A stretch of 27,565 nt of DNA, taken from positions 1 to 27,565 of the forward strand of contig JBCBJZ010000027.1 in assembly GCA_038522635.1 (NCBI GenBank). The letters are read 5' to 3'. Shown piece by piece: positions 1 to 7,727 of this stretch (its first letter is position 1; every line of letters begins with the position of its first letter). The position numbers and the translations under genes were made by a program. The DNA comes from JBCBJZ01 sp038522635 (GTDB taxonomy: Bacteria > Pseudomonadota > Alphaproteobacteria > Rhizobiales > Hyphomicrobiaceae). The notes under the pieces are model-generated. The model did no database searches, was not told the origin of the DNA, and saw only the letters and a list, made by a program, of their open reading frames with translations.

Positions 1-142
1 CGGGCGATCGTTGGGGATCACCACAGGTGAGCCCGAAATCGCCCAAAGATGATCTACTCTTAAAGTGCAGAGCACCTTTGGGCGCAAAGGAAAGGCTTGA
101 GTGTTCAAAGCCGGTGAGTCGCACTTTGGGCCCGTTGCTCTG
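1..142 (+). repeat. Intergenic palindromic repeat, copy A (left end cut by window edge)
   Basis: This is non-coding DNA downstream of the large mutase subunit gene. Bases 1-55 fold into a nested hairpin: GGGCGAT at 3-9 pairs with ATCGCCC at 38-44, and inside it GGATCACC pairs with GGTGAGCC with one mismatch. It is followed by a tail containing CTTTGGGCGCAAAGG and GGCTTGAGT, then CACTTTGGGCCCGTTGCT. The same tail occurs at 7493-7579 (plus) and 11979-12068 (minus orientation), and the left end resembles one end of the palindrome at 12062-12195. The similarity is seen directly; the family name is unknown. The reading frame through it is open but has no plausible protein. Confidence 0.7.
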
Positions 143-146
143 GCGG

Positions 147-2339
147 CTACTCAGCGGCAGCGCGCGGATCATCGCTCGGGCGCTCACGCAGCGCATCGAT
201 CAGCTTGCGCGCGGCGGCCGGGATGTTGGTGCCCGGGCCGAACACCGCCTGGGCGCCCATCTCCTGCAAGGTGTCGTAATCCGACGGCGGGATGACGCCG
301 CCGACGACCACCATGATGTCTTCGCGACCGTGCGTGCTGAGCGCCCGCTTCAGATCTGGCACCAGCGTCAAATGCCCCGCTGCAAGCGACGACACGCCGA
401 TGATGTGGACGTCGTTTTCGACCGCCTGGCGGGCCGCTTCAGCCGGTGTCGCGAACAACGGGCCGATGTCGACGTCGAACCCGAGATCGGCGAAGGCGGT
501 CGCGATGACCTTTTGACCGCGGTCATGCCCGTCCTGCCCCATCTTGGCGATCAAAATGCGCGGTCGGCGCCCTTCTTCGACCGCGAACGCATCAGCAAGC
601 GCCTGAACCGCTTCGATTTCACCAGCCATCGTTCCAGCCTCCGCGCGGTAGACACCTGAAACGGTGCGGGTCTCTGCGACGTGGCGGCCGTAAACCGCTT
701 CGAGCGCATCGGACATTTCACCAACGCTCGCGAAGGCGCGGGCCGCATCGACGGCGCAGGCGAGCAGATTGCCTTCGCCCGCGCGCGCCGCCTGCGTGAG
801 CGCTTCCAAGGCACGGGCTGTGGCCGCTTCATCACGCGCGGTGCGGAGCGCCTGCAGCTTGGCCAGTTGTTCGCCGCGCACTTTGGCGTTGTCGACCTTG
901 AGGATGTCGATCGCCGCATCGTCTTCGACGAGGAACTTGTTGACGCCGACAATGGTCTGCGCGCCTGAGTCGATGCGTGCCTGCGTGCGTGCCGCCGCTT
1001 CCTCAATGCGCTGTTTGGGCAGCCCGGCCGCGATCGCTTTTGCCATCCCGCCCAAAGCTTCGACCTCATCGATGTGGGCCAGCGCCTTATGCGCCAGATC
1101 GTGGGTCAACCGCTCCACATAGTGCGAGCCACCCCAGGGATCAGCAACCCGTGTGGTACCGCTTTCCTGCTGCAGGAAGAGCTGCGTGTTACGCGCGATG
1201 CGGGCGGAAAAATCGGTCGGGAGGGCGAGCGCTTCGTCGAGCGCGTTGGTGTGCAACGACTGTGTGTGCCCCTGCGTCGCGGCCATCGCTTCGATGGTGG
1301 TGCGGGTTACGTTGCAGAAAACATCCTGCGCGGTCAGGCTCCAGCCGCTGGTTTGGCAATGGGTGCGCAGCGACAACGAGCGGGTGTTGTCTGGTGAGAA
1401 GTGCTGCTTGATGAGGCGCGCCCACAGCAGGCGGGCAGCGCGCATTTTGGCGATCTCCATGAAGAAGTTCATGCCGATCGCCCAGAAGAACGACAGGCGC
1501 GGTGCGAAGGCATCGATGTTGAGGCCGGCCGCGACGCCCGCGCGTGCATAATCTAGCCCATCAGCGAGCGTGTACGCCAATTCGAGGTCCGCCGTCGCGC
1601 CCGCTTCCTGCATGTGATAGCCGGAGATCGAGATCGAATTGAACTTCGGCATGGTCTGGCTGGTGTAGGCGAAGATGTCGGAGATGATCCGCATCGAAGG
1701 TTCGGGCGGGTAGATGTAGGTGTTGCGAACCATGAACTCCTTGAGGATGTCGTTCTGGATCGTGCCGGAGAGTTGTTGTGGCGCGACGCCTTGTTCCTCG
1801 CCCGCCACGATGAAGAGCGCCAGGATCGGCAGCACCGCACCGTTCATGGTCATCGACACGCTCATCTGATCGAGCGGGATGCCCGCGAAAAGCTCGCGCA
1901 TGTCGTAAATCGAATCGATCGCGACACCGGCCATGCCAACATCGCCCGAGACCCGCTCGTGATCGCTGTCATAACCGCGGTGGGTCGCCAGATCGAAGGC
2001 GATCGAAAGCCCCTTTTGACCGGCGGCGATGTTGCGGCGGTAGAACGCGTTTGATTCCGCTGCCGTTGAGAAACCCGCGTACTGGCGGATCGTCCACGGC
2101 TGCATGGCGTACATGGCCGGGTAGGGCCCGCGTAGGTACGGGGCGAGCCCGGGATACGTGTCCAGCGTGTCGAGGCCCACAGTATGCGCACTCGTATAGA
2201 TCGGCTCGACGGGCAGGCCCTCCGGCGTCGTCCACACGCTGTCCTTTTGCTCGCTCAGTGCAGCGGGCGAAGCGGACGGCGTGGCACTGGCGCCCGGCAG
2301 CGCGAAAGGGATGGTGGCGTAATGGGGGATCGCGCTCAT
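147..2339 (-). CDS. mutB: Methylmalonyl-CoA mutase, large (catalytic, B12-binding) subunit
   Basis: This 730-residue protein interconverts (R)-methylmalonyl-CoA and succinyl-CoA using adenosylcobalamin. The N-terminal two thirds form the CoA-binding TIM-barrel part, with the family signature HCQTSGW at 327-333 followed by the TQSLHTNALDEA segment. The C-terminal cobalamin domain starts near residue 590 and carries DGHDRG at 603-608, in which His605 is the expected lower axial cobalt ligand; the GVSSL and VVVGG motifs of the B12 fold follow. The length is normal for the large subunit. The gene starts with ATG, 36 bases after the small subunit gene, so the two form an operon. The loop after the signature reads QDVFCN where relatives usually have QDVFNN, a minor substitution. 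Ethylmalonyl-CoA mutase and isobutyryl-CoA mutase are less likely because of the paired small subunit and the strong similarity to the classical MCM signature. No epimerase or MeaB chaperone gene is in the window. Confidence 0.96.
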   Translation of the reverse strand: MSAIPHYATIPFALPGASATPSASPAALSEQKDSVWTTPEGLPVEPIYTSAHTVGLDTLDTYPGLAPYLRGPYPAMYAMQPWTIRQYAGFSTAAESNAFYRRNIAAGQKGLSIAFDLATHRGYDSDHERVSGDVGMAGVAIDSIYDMRELFAGIPLDQMSVSMTMNGAVLPILALFIVAGEEQGVAPQQLSGTIQNDILKEFMVRNTYIYPPEPSMRIISDIFAYTSQTMPKFNSISISGYHMQEAGATADLELAYTLADGLDYARAGVAAGLNIDAFAPRLSFFWAIGMNFFMEIAKMRAARLLWARLIKQHFSPDNTRSLSLRTHCQTSGWSLTAQDVFCNVTRTTIEAMAATQGHTQSLHTNALDEALALPTDFSARIARNTQLFLQQESGTTRVADPWGGSHYVERLTHDLAHKALAHIDEVEALGGMAKAIAAGLPKQRIEEAAARTQARIDSGAQTIVGVNKFLVEDDAAIDILKVDNAKVRGEQLAKLQALRTARDEAATARALEALTQAARAGEGNLLACAVDAARAFASVGEMSDALEAVYGRHVAETRTVSGVYRAEAGTMAGEIEAVQALADAFAVEEGRRPRILIAKMGQDGHDRGQKVIATAFADLGFDVDIGPLFATPAEAARQAVENDVHIIGVSSLAAGHLTLVPDLKRALSTHGREDIMVVVGGVIPPSDYDTLQEMGAQAVFGPGTNIPAAARKLIDALRERPSDDPRAAAE

Positions 2340-2375
2340 GGCTTCATGTCCCGTGTGGCTTTGGCGTTGAGGCGA

Positions 2376-4304
2376 TCACGCCGCATGGACCTCAAGGCCC
2401 AGCGTGGCGTGCGCGCGCTTCAGGGCCGCGAGATGATCGCAGCGCGCGTGGATGAAGTCATCGACCCCGGCGGACCTTAGCGCTTGCGCGTTGGGACCGG
2501 GCCGACCGGCGAGCAGCACAAGTTTGGCGCCGGCTTCCTTGAGAACGCCTGCCGCAGCTTCGCCAAACGTCTCGTAGCTGTCATCCGTACCGCAAAGGCA
2601 TACGATGCTGGCCCCGCTTTCGGCGAAGGCTGCGCCCAGGTTGCGGGTGTCGCTGAAACCGCCGACATCGATCATGTCGAGGCCGCCGGCTGCGAAGAAG
2701 TTGCCAACCCAGGTGGCGCGTGCGCTGAACTGCGCTGGTTCGCCTAAGGCCGCCAGAAAGACTTTTGGCGCAGCTGTCGTCGTCTTGCAGGCTGCCGCTT
2801 CCGCCGCATCGCGCAACCGCTCAAACGGGAGGCTCAAGCGCCGCGGCGGCAGCGCGGTCGCGCGCACACCGTTGACGTTCGCGGGCAACGGCTGATCGAG
2901 CGGTTCACCGGTGACATTATCGGCCTTAAGATGAGGGAACGCTGATACGCCGGTGATCGCCGTTTCGCCTTGCGCAAGGCGCTCTTCGCGGGCCTGCGCC
3001 TGCGCCTCGATCCGCGCGGCGAGCGACCCGTCGATCAGCGCTTGCGCCATGCCGCCACCCGCTTCGATCTCCTGGAACAGCGTCCACGCGTGCTGCGCGA
3101 GATCATGCGTCAGGCGTTCAACGAACCAGGCACCGCCTGCCGGATCGCGCACGTGACCAAGATGCGATTCCTCCTGCAACACGATCTGGGTGTTGCGCGC
3201 CATCCGGTGCGCGAAGGCGTCCGGCTTGGCGAAGGCCGCCGTGAACGGCAGCACCGTGATGGTGTCGGCGCCGGCGAACGCGGCCGAAGCACACGCCATC
3301 GTATTGCGCAGCATGTTCACCCACGGGTCGCGTACCGTGAGCATGCGGAACGATGTGATGGCCTGGATCGGTCCGGTGACGGGCTCAAGCGAGGCCGCTT
3401 CGGCAAGGCGCGCGATGAGCAGGCGCAGCGCGCGGAACTTGGCGAGCGTCATGAACTGGTCGGCATCGGCGGCGAGGCGGAACGCGATCTTTTCAAGCGC
3501 GTCGGCTGGGGCGATGTCGCGTTCTTCCGCGGCGCGCAAGTAGGCGAGGGCCGTCGCGAGCGTGGCCGCGAGTTCCTGCGCTTGCGACGCGCCGGCGTCG
3601 TGGTAGATCGATCCGTCGGCCAGCAGCGCACTAAGCCGCGGTGAGCGACGTGTCTCGCCCAGCAAAGTGACGGCGACGTCGAGCGATGATGACAGCGTAC
3701 GGTAAAGACCGCCCGTGCGCGCCAGCGTCCCCAGTGGATCCGCGTTGAGCGCGCCAAGGTAGGCTTCAGGCGCGATATCTTGCGTGCGCCAGGCCGCCAG
3801 CATGAACCCCGCCCCGTCGGGCACCACATCACCAGCGTGCAGCGCGAGCGGGCACAAGTTAAGATCGACCCCGGCGAGCGCTGTTTCGAATGCGGCCGCA
3901 TCGGAGGGTAGGCCCGTCTGCCCCGGCGCCGCGATCTGGATGTCGATGGAGGTGACGCCACCCGCAAGATCGGCGAGCACCGCGCGGTTGACCGCAGCAG
4001 GGTCATCATCGCCATGGCGTTGACGGATGTCCCAACCGCCGAACTGGCGCGCGTAATCCTCATGCGTCGCGAACCCTCGCTGGAAGGGGGCCGTCCCCGG
4101 CGCGCTCTCCTGCAAAGGCGTGATGACATCGCCGCGGGTATAAAGCGGCTGCAGGGCCAGGCCGTCATCGCTGCGCGACACAAGGCGCTTGTCAAAGTCC
4201 GCGCCCTTCAGCGCCTTGTCGACAAGGGCCCGCCAGCGCGCGTCATCGGCCGGCTCAAACCCGTCCGCGAGCGGTCCGCCATCCTGCGTTGCGCGGGCTG
4301 CCAC
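2376..4304 (-). CDS. mutA: Methylmalonyl-CoA mutase, small (non-catalytic) subunit
   Basis: This is the 642-residue partner of the catalytic subunit. It shows the mutase fold, with RMARNTQIVLQEE and a DPAGGAWFVERLTHDLA stretch equivalent to the large subunit's DPWGGSHYVERLTHDLA. Its C-terminal cobalamin-like domain lacks the DxHxxG motif (LGEPAQFSARA stands in its place), so it should not bind B12, as is known for the small subunit of heterodimeric mutases. The start chosen is GTG at 4304, because GGAGG (4311-4315 on the complementary strand) lies six bases upstream. The open frame continues upstream to a TTG at 4382, but that extension is arginine-rich and without family similarity. It is the first gene of the mutase operon and is transcribed divergently from the HerA-like gene. 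Confidence 0.93.
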   Translation of the reverse strand: MAARATQDGGPLADGFEPADDARWRALVDKALKGADFDKRLVSRSDDGLALQPLYTRGDVITPLQESAPGTAPFQRGFATHEDYARQFGGWDIRQRHGDDDPAAVNRAVLADLAGGVTSIDIQIAAPGQTGLPSDAAAFETALAGVDLNLCPLALHAGDVVPDGAGFMLAAWRTQDIAPEAYLGALNADPLGTLARTGGLYRTLSSSLDVAVTLLGETRRSPRLSALLADGSIYHDAGASQAQELAATLATALAYLRAAEERDIAPADALEKIAFRLAADADQFMTLAKFRALRLLIARLAEAASLEPVTGPIQAITSFRMLTVRDPWVNMLRNTMACASAAFAGADTITVLPFTAAFAKPDAFAHRMARNTQIVLQEESHLGHVRDPAGGAWFVERLTHDLAQHAWTLFQEIEAGGGMAQALIDGSLAARIEAQAQAREERLAQGETAITGVSAFPHLKADNVTGEPLDQPLPANVNGVRATALPPRRLSLPFERLRDAAEAAACKTTTAAPKVFLAALGEPAQFSARATWVGNFFAAGGLDMIDVGGFSDTRNLGAAFAESGASIVCLCGTDDSYETFGEAAAGVLKEAGAKLVLLAGRPGPNAQALRSAGVDDFIHARCDHLAALKRAHATLGLEVHAA

Positions 4305-4343
4305 CTGGCGCCTCCGTTTGGTTGTCCTGACGCGGTTTGCAGG

Positions 4344-4368
4344 CGCTTGCGCGATGCGCCCGCAAGCG
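4344..4368 (-). promoter_or_regulatory. Hairpin in the predicted 5' leader of the mutase operon
   Basis: CGCTTGCG at 4344-4351 and CGCAAGCG at 4361-4368 form a perfect 8-bp stem with a 9-base loop, about 30 bases upstream of the ribosome binding site of the small subunit gene. The structure is seen in the sequence; a regulatory role is inference only. Confidence 0.4.
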
Positions 4369-4386
4369 ATGCTGCAACGCAACAGC

Positions 4387-4415
4387 TTTTATCAACAGCA
4401 GCTCAGGTTTCACAA
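4387..4415 (-). promoter_or_regulatory. Candidate promoter of the mutase operon
   Basis: On the minus strand TTGTGA (4415-4410) is followed after 17 bases by ATAAAA (4392-4387), a reasonable -35/-10 pair with good spacing. It would give a leader of roughly 75 bases containing the hairpin at 4344-4368. It is the best match in the divergent region, but it is not proven. Confidence 0.35.
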
Positions 4416-4601
4416 GGCCCGCCTTTGCATGGCTGATCCGCCAACCACCGCTCACGGTTATCCCCATCGTGACGCTCGTTCGCGTGGGCGCGGCCGGGAC
4501 GCTCAGTTGGCAAGACCCCGCCAATCATGCCATGTCCCGTGGTGATACAATGCGTCCGCGTGTTTCGCACATTTTGACGCTCCAGCTTGAAGGCAAAAGC
4601 G

Positions 4602-6131
4602 ATGAACGATCAAACCGTCGCGGCCGGCACGCCCGCTGCCACCATCGATGAGAACGGCCGGATCTTCGTCGGCCGCAGCGTGAAGCCGGAATATCTCGAC
4701 CTGAAGCTGGCGAACCGCCACGGGCTGATCACGGGCGCGACGGGCACCGGGAAAACCGTCTCGTTGCAGATCCTTGCGGAAGGATTTTCGCGCGCTGGCG
4801 TTCCGGTGTTCGCAGCCGACATCAAATCGGACCTGGCGGGCCTCGCCGAAAAGGGGACGTCGAAAGCACCGCTTGAAAAGCGCGCGGGCGACATCGGCCT
4901 CACGGGCTATGAGTATCAGGCGTTCCCGGTGGTGTTTTGGGATCTGTTCGGCGAACAGGGACATCCAGTGCGCGCGCAGGTGTCCGACATGGGCGCGTTG
5001 TTGCTGTCGAGCCTGCTTGAGCTCAACGAGGTGCAAGAGGGCATCCTCAACATCGCCTTCCGGGTGGCGGCTGAGGAAGAGATGCCGCTGGTCGATTTGG
5101 CCGACCTGCGCGCCATCATCATGAACGTGGGCGAACGCGCCAAAGAGCTCCAGGTCAAATACGGCAACGTGTCCAAGGCCTCGATCGGCGCCATCCAGCG
5201 ACGCCTGCTGGTGCTGGAAGAACAGGGCGCCAACAATTTCTTCGGCGAACCGGCGCTGAAGATCGCCGACATCATGCGCACCGATGCCAAGGGTCAGGGC
5301 ATCATCAACATCCTCGCCGCCGACAAACTGATGCAGTCGCCGCGGCTTTATTCAACATTCCTGTTGTGGTTGCTGTCCCAGCTCTTTGAGAAACTGCCCG
5401 AGGTCGGCGACCCCGATAAGCCGAAGCTCGTCTTCTTCTTCGATGAAGCGCATTTGCTGTTCGACGATGCGCCCGATGCTCTGCTCGATAAGATCGAGCA
5501 GGTGACGCGCTTGATCCGCTCGAAGGGCGTGGGCGTCTACTATGTGACGCAGAACCCGCTCGACGTGCCCGATAGCGTCTCATCACAGCTTGGTAACCGC
5601 ATTCAGCATGCGTTGCGCGCCTTCACCCCGCGCGAACAAAAGGCGGTGCGCGCCGCGGCCAGCACGTTCAGGCCGAACCCCGACCTCGATACCGAGCGCA
5701 CGATCATGGACCTGGGCGTCGGTGAAGCGCTGGTGTCGTTCCTTGAAAGGAAGGGCGAACCTTCGATCGTCCAGCGCACCTTGATCCGCCCGCCGCGCTC
5801 GCGCCTGGGGCCGCTGACGCAGAATGAGCGCATGATCGTGATCGAGAACTCTTCGCTCTACGGGCGGTATGAGGAGCGGTTGGAGCGTCACTCGGCAGCC
5901 GAGATGCTGGAAGAGCGCGCCCAAGTGGCGGCGAAACAGGCCGAAGCGCAAGCTGCTGAGGCCGAAGCTGAAAAGCAGAAGGCGGAAAGCGGTGGCGGCT
6001 TCTTGGGCGGCCTTTTCAAGACCGGGGGGCGGCGCCAATCGGTTGGCGAAGCGTTCACCAAGTCGATCATGCGTTCGATCGGCAGCGCCATCGGACGTAC
6101 GCTTATCCGCATGATGACCGGACGGCGCTAG
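4602..6131 (+). CDS. HerA-like ATPase, DUF853 family (YjgR-like)
   Basis: This 509-residue ATPase belongs to the HerA/FtsK-like superfamily as represented by E. coli YjgR (DUF853). Walker A is GATGTGKT at residues 45-52, and Walker B is KLVFFFDEAHLLF with Asp281-Glu282. YYVTQNPLDVP and GNRIQHALRAF after it are typical of the family. A charged Ala/Glu-rich helix, probably a coiled coil, spans about 427-460. The protein ends in a basic amphipathic tail (SIMRSIGSAIGRTLIRMM). The start is ATG 4602, with GAAGG eight bases upstream; a TTG at 4587 gives a five-residue extension without a better ribosome site. The cellular role of DUF853 proteins is not settled; helicase or DNA-translocase activity is only inferred from the fold. 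A run of six G lies near the 3' end. Confidence 0.93.
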   Translation: MNDQTVAAGTPAATIDENGRIFVGRSVKPEYLDLKLANRHGLITGATGTGKTVSLQILAEGFSRAGVPVFAADIKSDLAGLAEKGTSKAPLEKRAGDIGLTGYEYQAFPVVFWDLFGEQGHPVRAQVSDMGALLLSSLLELNEVQEGILNIAFRVAAEEEMPLVDLADLRAIIMNVGERAKELQVKYGNVSKASIGAIQRRLLVLEEQGANNFFGEPALKIADIMRTDAKGQGIINILAADKLMQSPRLYSTFLLWLLSQLFEKLPEVGDPDKPKLVFFFDEAHLLFDDAPDALLDKIEQVTRLIRSKGVGVYYVTQNPLDVPDSVSSQLGNRIQHALRAFTPREQKAVRAAASTFRPNPDLDTERTIMDLGVGEALVSFLERKGEPSIVQRTLIRPPRSRLGPLTQNERMIVIENSSLYGRYEERLERHSAAEMLEERAQVAAKQAEAQAAEAEAEKQKAESGGGFLGGLFKTGGRRQSVGEAFTKSIMRSIGSAIGRTLIRMMTGRR

Positions 6132-6144
6132 GGCTGAGGACGCC

Positions 6145-6321
6145 ATGGCTCATCCCCTTCGCGCTTTGGCCCGCAAGACCCGCCGCGCACCGCGCAAGCG
6201 CCGTCAACGTAGGGGCTCCCGGCGTCAGTCGCCGCTGGAAGCGTTGGTCATGTCGATCGTGCGCCGCGTGGGCCGGCGCCTGGGCACGTTGATCGTGCGG
6301 TGGGCGCTGCGCGGGCGCTAA
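6145..6321 (+). CDS. Small basic protein resembling the tail of the adjacent HerA-like ATPase
   Basis: This 58-residue open frame starts with ATG 13 bases after the ATPase stop codon, with GAGGA (6136-6140) four bases upstream as a ribosome site. The product is very arginine-rich in its first half (KTRRAPRKRRQRRGSRR) and ends in MSIVRRVGRRLGTLIVRW. That ending aligns without gaps to the last residues of the neighbouring ATPase: about 7 of 23 positions are identical and most others are hydrophobic swaps. The tight spacing and shared tail argue for a real co-transcribed gene that arose by partial duplication. The function is unknown; binding to nucleic acid, or competing for the tail's partner, is speculation. 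It could also be a decaying duplicate that is not translated. Confidence 0.55.
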   Translation: MAHPLRALARKTRRAPRKRRQRRGSRRQSPLEALVMSIVRRVGRRLGTLIVRWALRGR

Positions 6322-6337
6322 GGTTTGCGCCCGTTGC

Positions 6338-6444
6338 TTAGAGTCGGTTCGCTTAAGCTTGAAGCGGAACCGATATCTAAGCTACTGTTTTGCCGCTCAT
6401 CTTTCGCCTCAGGTGATTTCACTTGAGGCGGATGAACTCTAGCG
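6338..6444 (-). repeat. RIME-like palindromic repeat, copy X
   Basis: Read on the minus strand it begins GCGCTAGAG and includes CGAAAGATGA and CAAAACAG, matching copy Y at 7408-7492, which lies in the opposite orientation on the other side of the exporter gene. It holds two hairpins. One at 6405-6430 has 12-bp arms (CGCCTCAGGTGA with TCACTTGAGGCG, one wobble pair). One at 6338-6380 has arms of about 17 bp with one bulge and ending mismatches. The TAG in CTAGAG at the edge is the stop codon of the exporter gene. Just outside, 6324-6337 (TTTGCGCCCGTTGC) equals part of the tail of copy C. It may also act as a bidirectional terminator between convergent genes. Confidence 0.7.
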
Positions 6445-7389
6445 CTTCGGCAGCCATCGTCCATCGATGAACAGCAGGCCTGCGCCGATGATCAAAGCGC
6501 CGAGAATGTCCTGCGTACGGATCGCTTCGTTGAGAAACGCGTGGCCGAGCAGCATGGCGCTGACCGGGATCAGCAGCGTCACCAACATCACGTTGCTTGC
6601 GCCGGCCCGCACCAGGATCTCGAAAAACACGATGTAGGCGAGCGCCGTCCCAAACAGCGCCAGGGCCACGATCGCGCCGATGGTGCCGATGCTGGGCGCG
6701 TCCAGCGTCCAGGGCTGGTCGTAGACGGCGACGATGAGCCCCATGATCAGCGTTGATCCCATGAGTTGGCAGGTTGCCGATTTGAGCGGTGCGATGCCCG
6801 ACAGGTGGCGCCGCCCCCAAAGCCCGGCAAAGCCGTAGCTGAGCGCGCCGGCCATGCACAGCCCGATGCCGATCGTCTGCGCGCCCGACGCAGCACCATC
6901 GATGCCGCGCAACACCGCAACACCGATGACGCCAAGCAGGACGCCGATCACCCGGTAGGCGGTCAGGCGTTCCTCTTTGAAGCCAGCCATGACGAGCACC
7001 GTGAAGAGCGGTGTCAGCGCGTTGATGATGGCGGCGAGGCCGACGCTGACATAGGTCTGGCCGGCGAACAGGAAGCCGAACGGCAACACGTTGTTCAACA
7101 GCCCCATCATCAGGAATGGCGTCCAGGCGCTGGGCGTGCGCGGCAACGCGAGGCCGGCGGCAAAGAACAGCGGCAACAACGCCAGCGCGGCGATCAGCAC
7201 GCGAAAGAACACCACGGTCATGGGCGGGACTTCGCGCACCGCAACGCCGGCGAAAAAGAACGCGCCGCCCCACAGCAACGACAAAAGGACGAGCAGCGCC
7301 CAGGATCGCGCATCCATTGACGGAGGTGCAGCGCCTGCCGGCGGTGCGGGTGCGGGCGCCGGCGCGGCGGGACCTGATGATGTGGTCAT
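6439..7389 (-). CDS. DMT-superfamily (EamA) transporter
   Basis: This 316-residue inner-membrane protein has two EamA repeats (about residues 28-160 and 172-307), giving about ten predicted membrane helices. The first helix contains LLSLLWGGAFFFAG, typical of EamA/RhaT-type drug or metabolite exporters. The substrate cannot be read from the sequence. The first 25 residues are unusual: a Pro/Ala tract (PAPAPAPPAGAAPP) precedes the first helix. The ATG at 7389 has AAGGGG seven bases upstream and is preferred; an internal ATG before DARSW (residue 25) would remove the tract. The gene stands alone on its strand between two inverted copies of a palindromic repeat, one of which supplies its stop codon. 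Confidence 0.88.
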   Translation of the reverse strand: MTTSSGPAAPAPAPAPPAGAAPPSMDARSWALLVLLSLLWGGAFFFAGVAVREVPPMTVVFFRVLIAALALLPLFFAAGLALPRTPSAWTPFLMMGLLNNVLPFGFLFAGQTYVSVGLAAIINALTPLFTVLVMAGFKEERLTAYRVIGVLLGVIGVAVLRGIDGAASGAQTIGIGLCMAGALSYGFAGLWGRRHLSGIAPLKSATCQLMGSTLIMGLIVAVYDQPWTLDAPSIGTIGAIVALALFGTALAYIVFFEILVRAGASNVMLVTLLIPVSAMLLGHAFLNEAIRTQDILGALIIGAGLLFIDGRWLPKR

Positions 7390-7407
7390 GGGTGAGCCCC
7401 TTGCGGT

Positions 7408-7492
7408 TGCGCGCTAGAGATTTTCCGCGTCAGGTGGAAGCGCCTGAGTCGAAAGATGAACGACAGAACAGACACTTCGTCCGAAGCCGATC
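7408..7492 (+). repeat. RIME-like palindromic repeat, copy Y
   Basis: It begins GCGCTAGAG like copy X (6338-6444, minus) and shares with it TCCGC, a TCAnGTGnAA segment, CCTGAG, CGAAAGATGA and AACAG in the same order. The hairpin arms are more degraded than in copy X. It is directly continued by tail repeat copy B. Confidence 0.65.
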
Positions 7493-7579
7493 CTCATCTA
7501 ACGTGCGGAGAAACTTTGTGCGCAAAGGCAAGGCGTGAACGTTCTAAGTCTGTGCTTTGCAGGTTGCGCGCGTTGCTGC
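7493..7579 (+). repeat. Intergenic repeat tail, copy B
   Basis: It contains CTTTGTGCGCAAAGG, CAAGGCGTGAACGTTC and GTGCTTTGC followed by GCGCGTTGCTG, in the same order as copies A (48-142) and C (11979-12068). It follows immediately on copy Y. Non-coding. Confidence 0.6.
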
Positions 7580-7727
7580 AGCCATGCCAGCCATGGCCCC
7601 GCAGCGGCAATCCGTTTCGTGTGCGTGCTGCGCGATGCCTTGACGGTATCATCAGCGAAGACAGGCCCGTCGCGCGCGCCTCTTTCACCCTCATCATCGT
7701 CATCATCATCAAAGTTGAGCCCACGCC

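Larger units (their letters stand above)
7390..7727. other. Non-coding stretch between the exporter and the DUF2461 gene
   Basis: These 338 bases contain palindromic repeat copy Y (7408-7492), tail repeat copy B (7493-7579) and a region without recognisable genes. Just before the DUF2461 start lies an ATC/CAT triplet tract (about 7691-7713). The short open frames here have no family features. It must carry the divergent promoters of both neighbours, but no clear -35/-10 pair stands out. Confidence 0.6.

Noticed and set aside
27..659. Open frame of 210 codons at the start of the window
   Set aside because: It begins in an intergenic repeat and then runs antisense to the large mutase subunit; no family features.
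147..2339. Assignment as ethylmalonyl-CoA mutase
   Set aside because: The gene is paired with a classical small mutase subunit and has the methylmalonyl-CoA mutase signature. The ethylmalonyl enzyme is a single-subunit, differently organised relative.
6419..7273. Open frame of 284 codons overlapping the exporter on the same strand
   Set aside because: It is out of frame with the exporter; the product is Arg/His-rich and without membrane helices or motifs.
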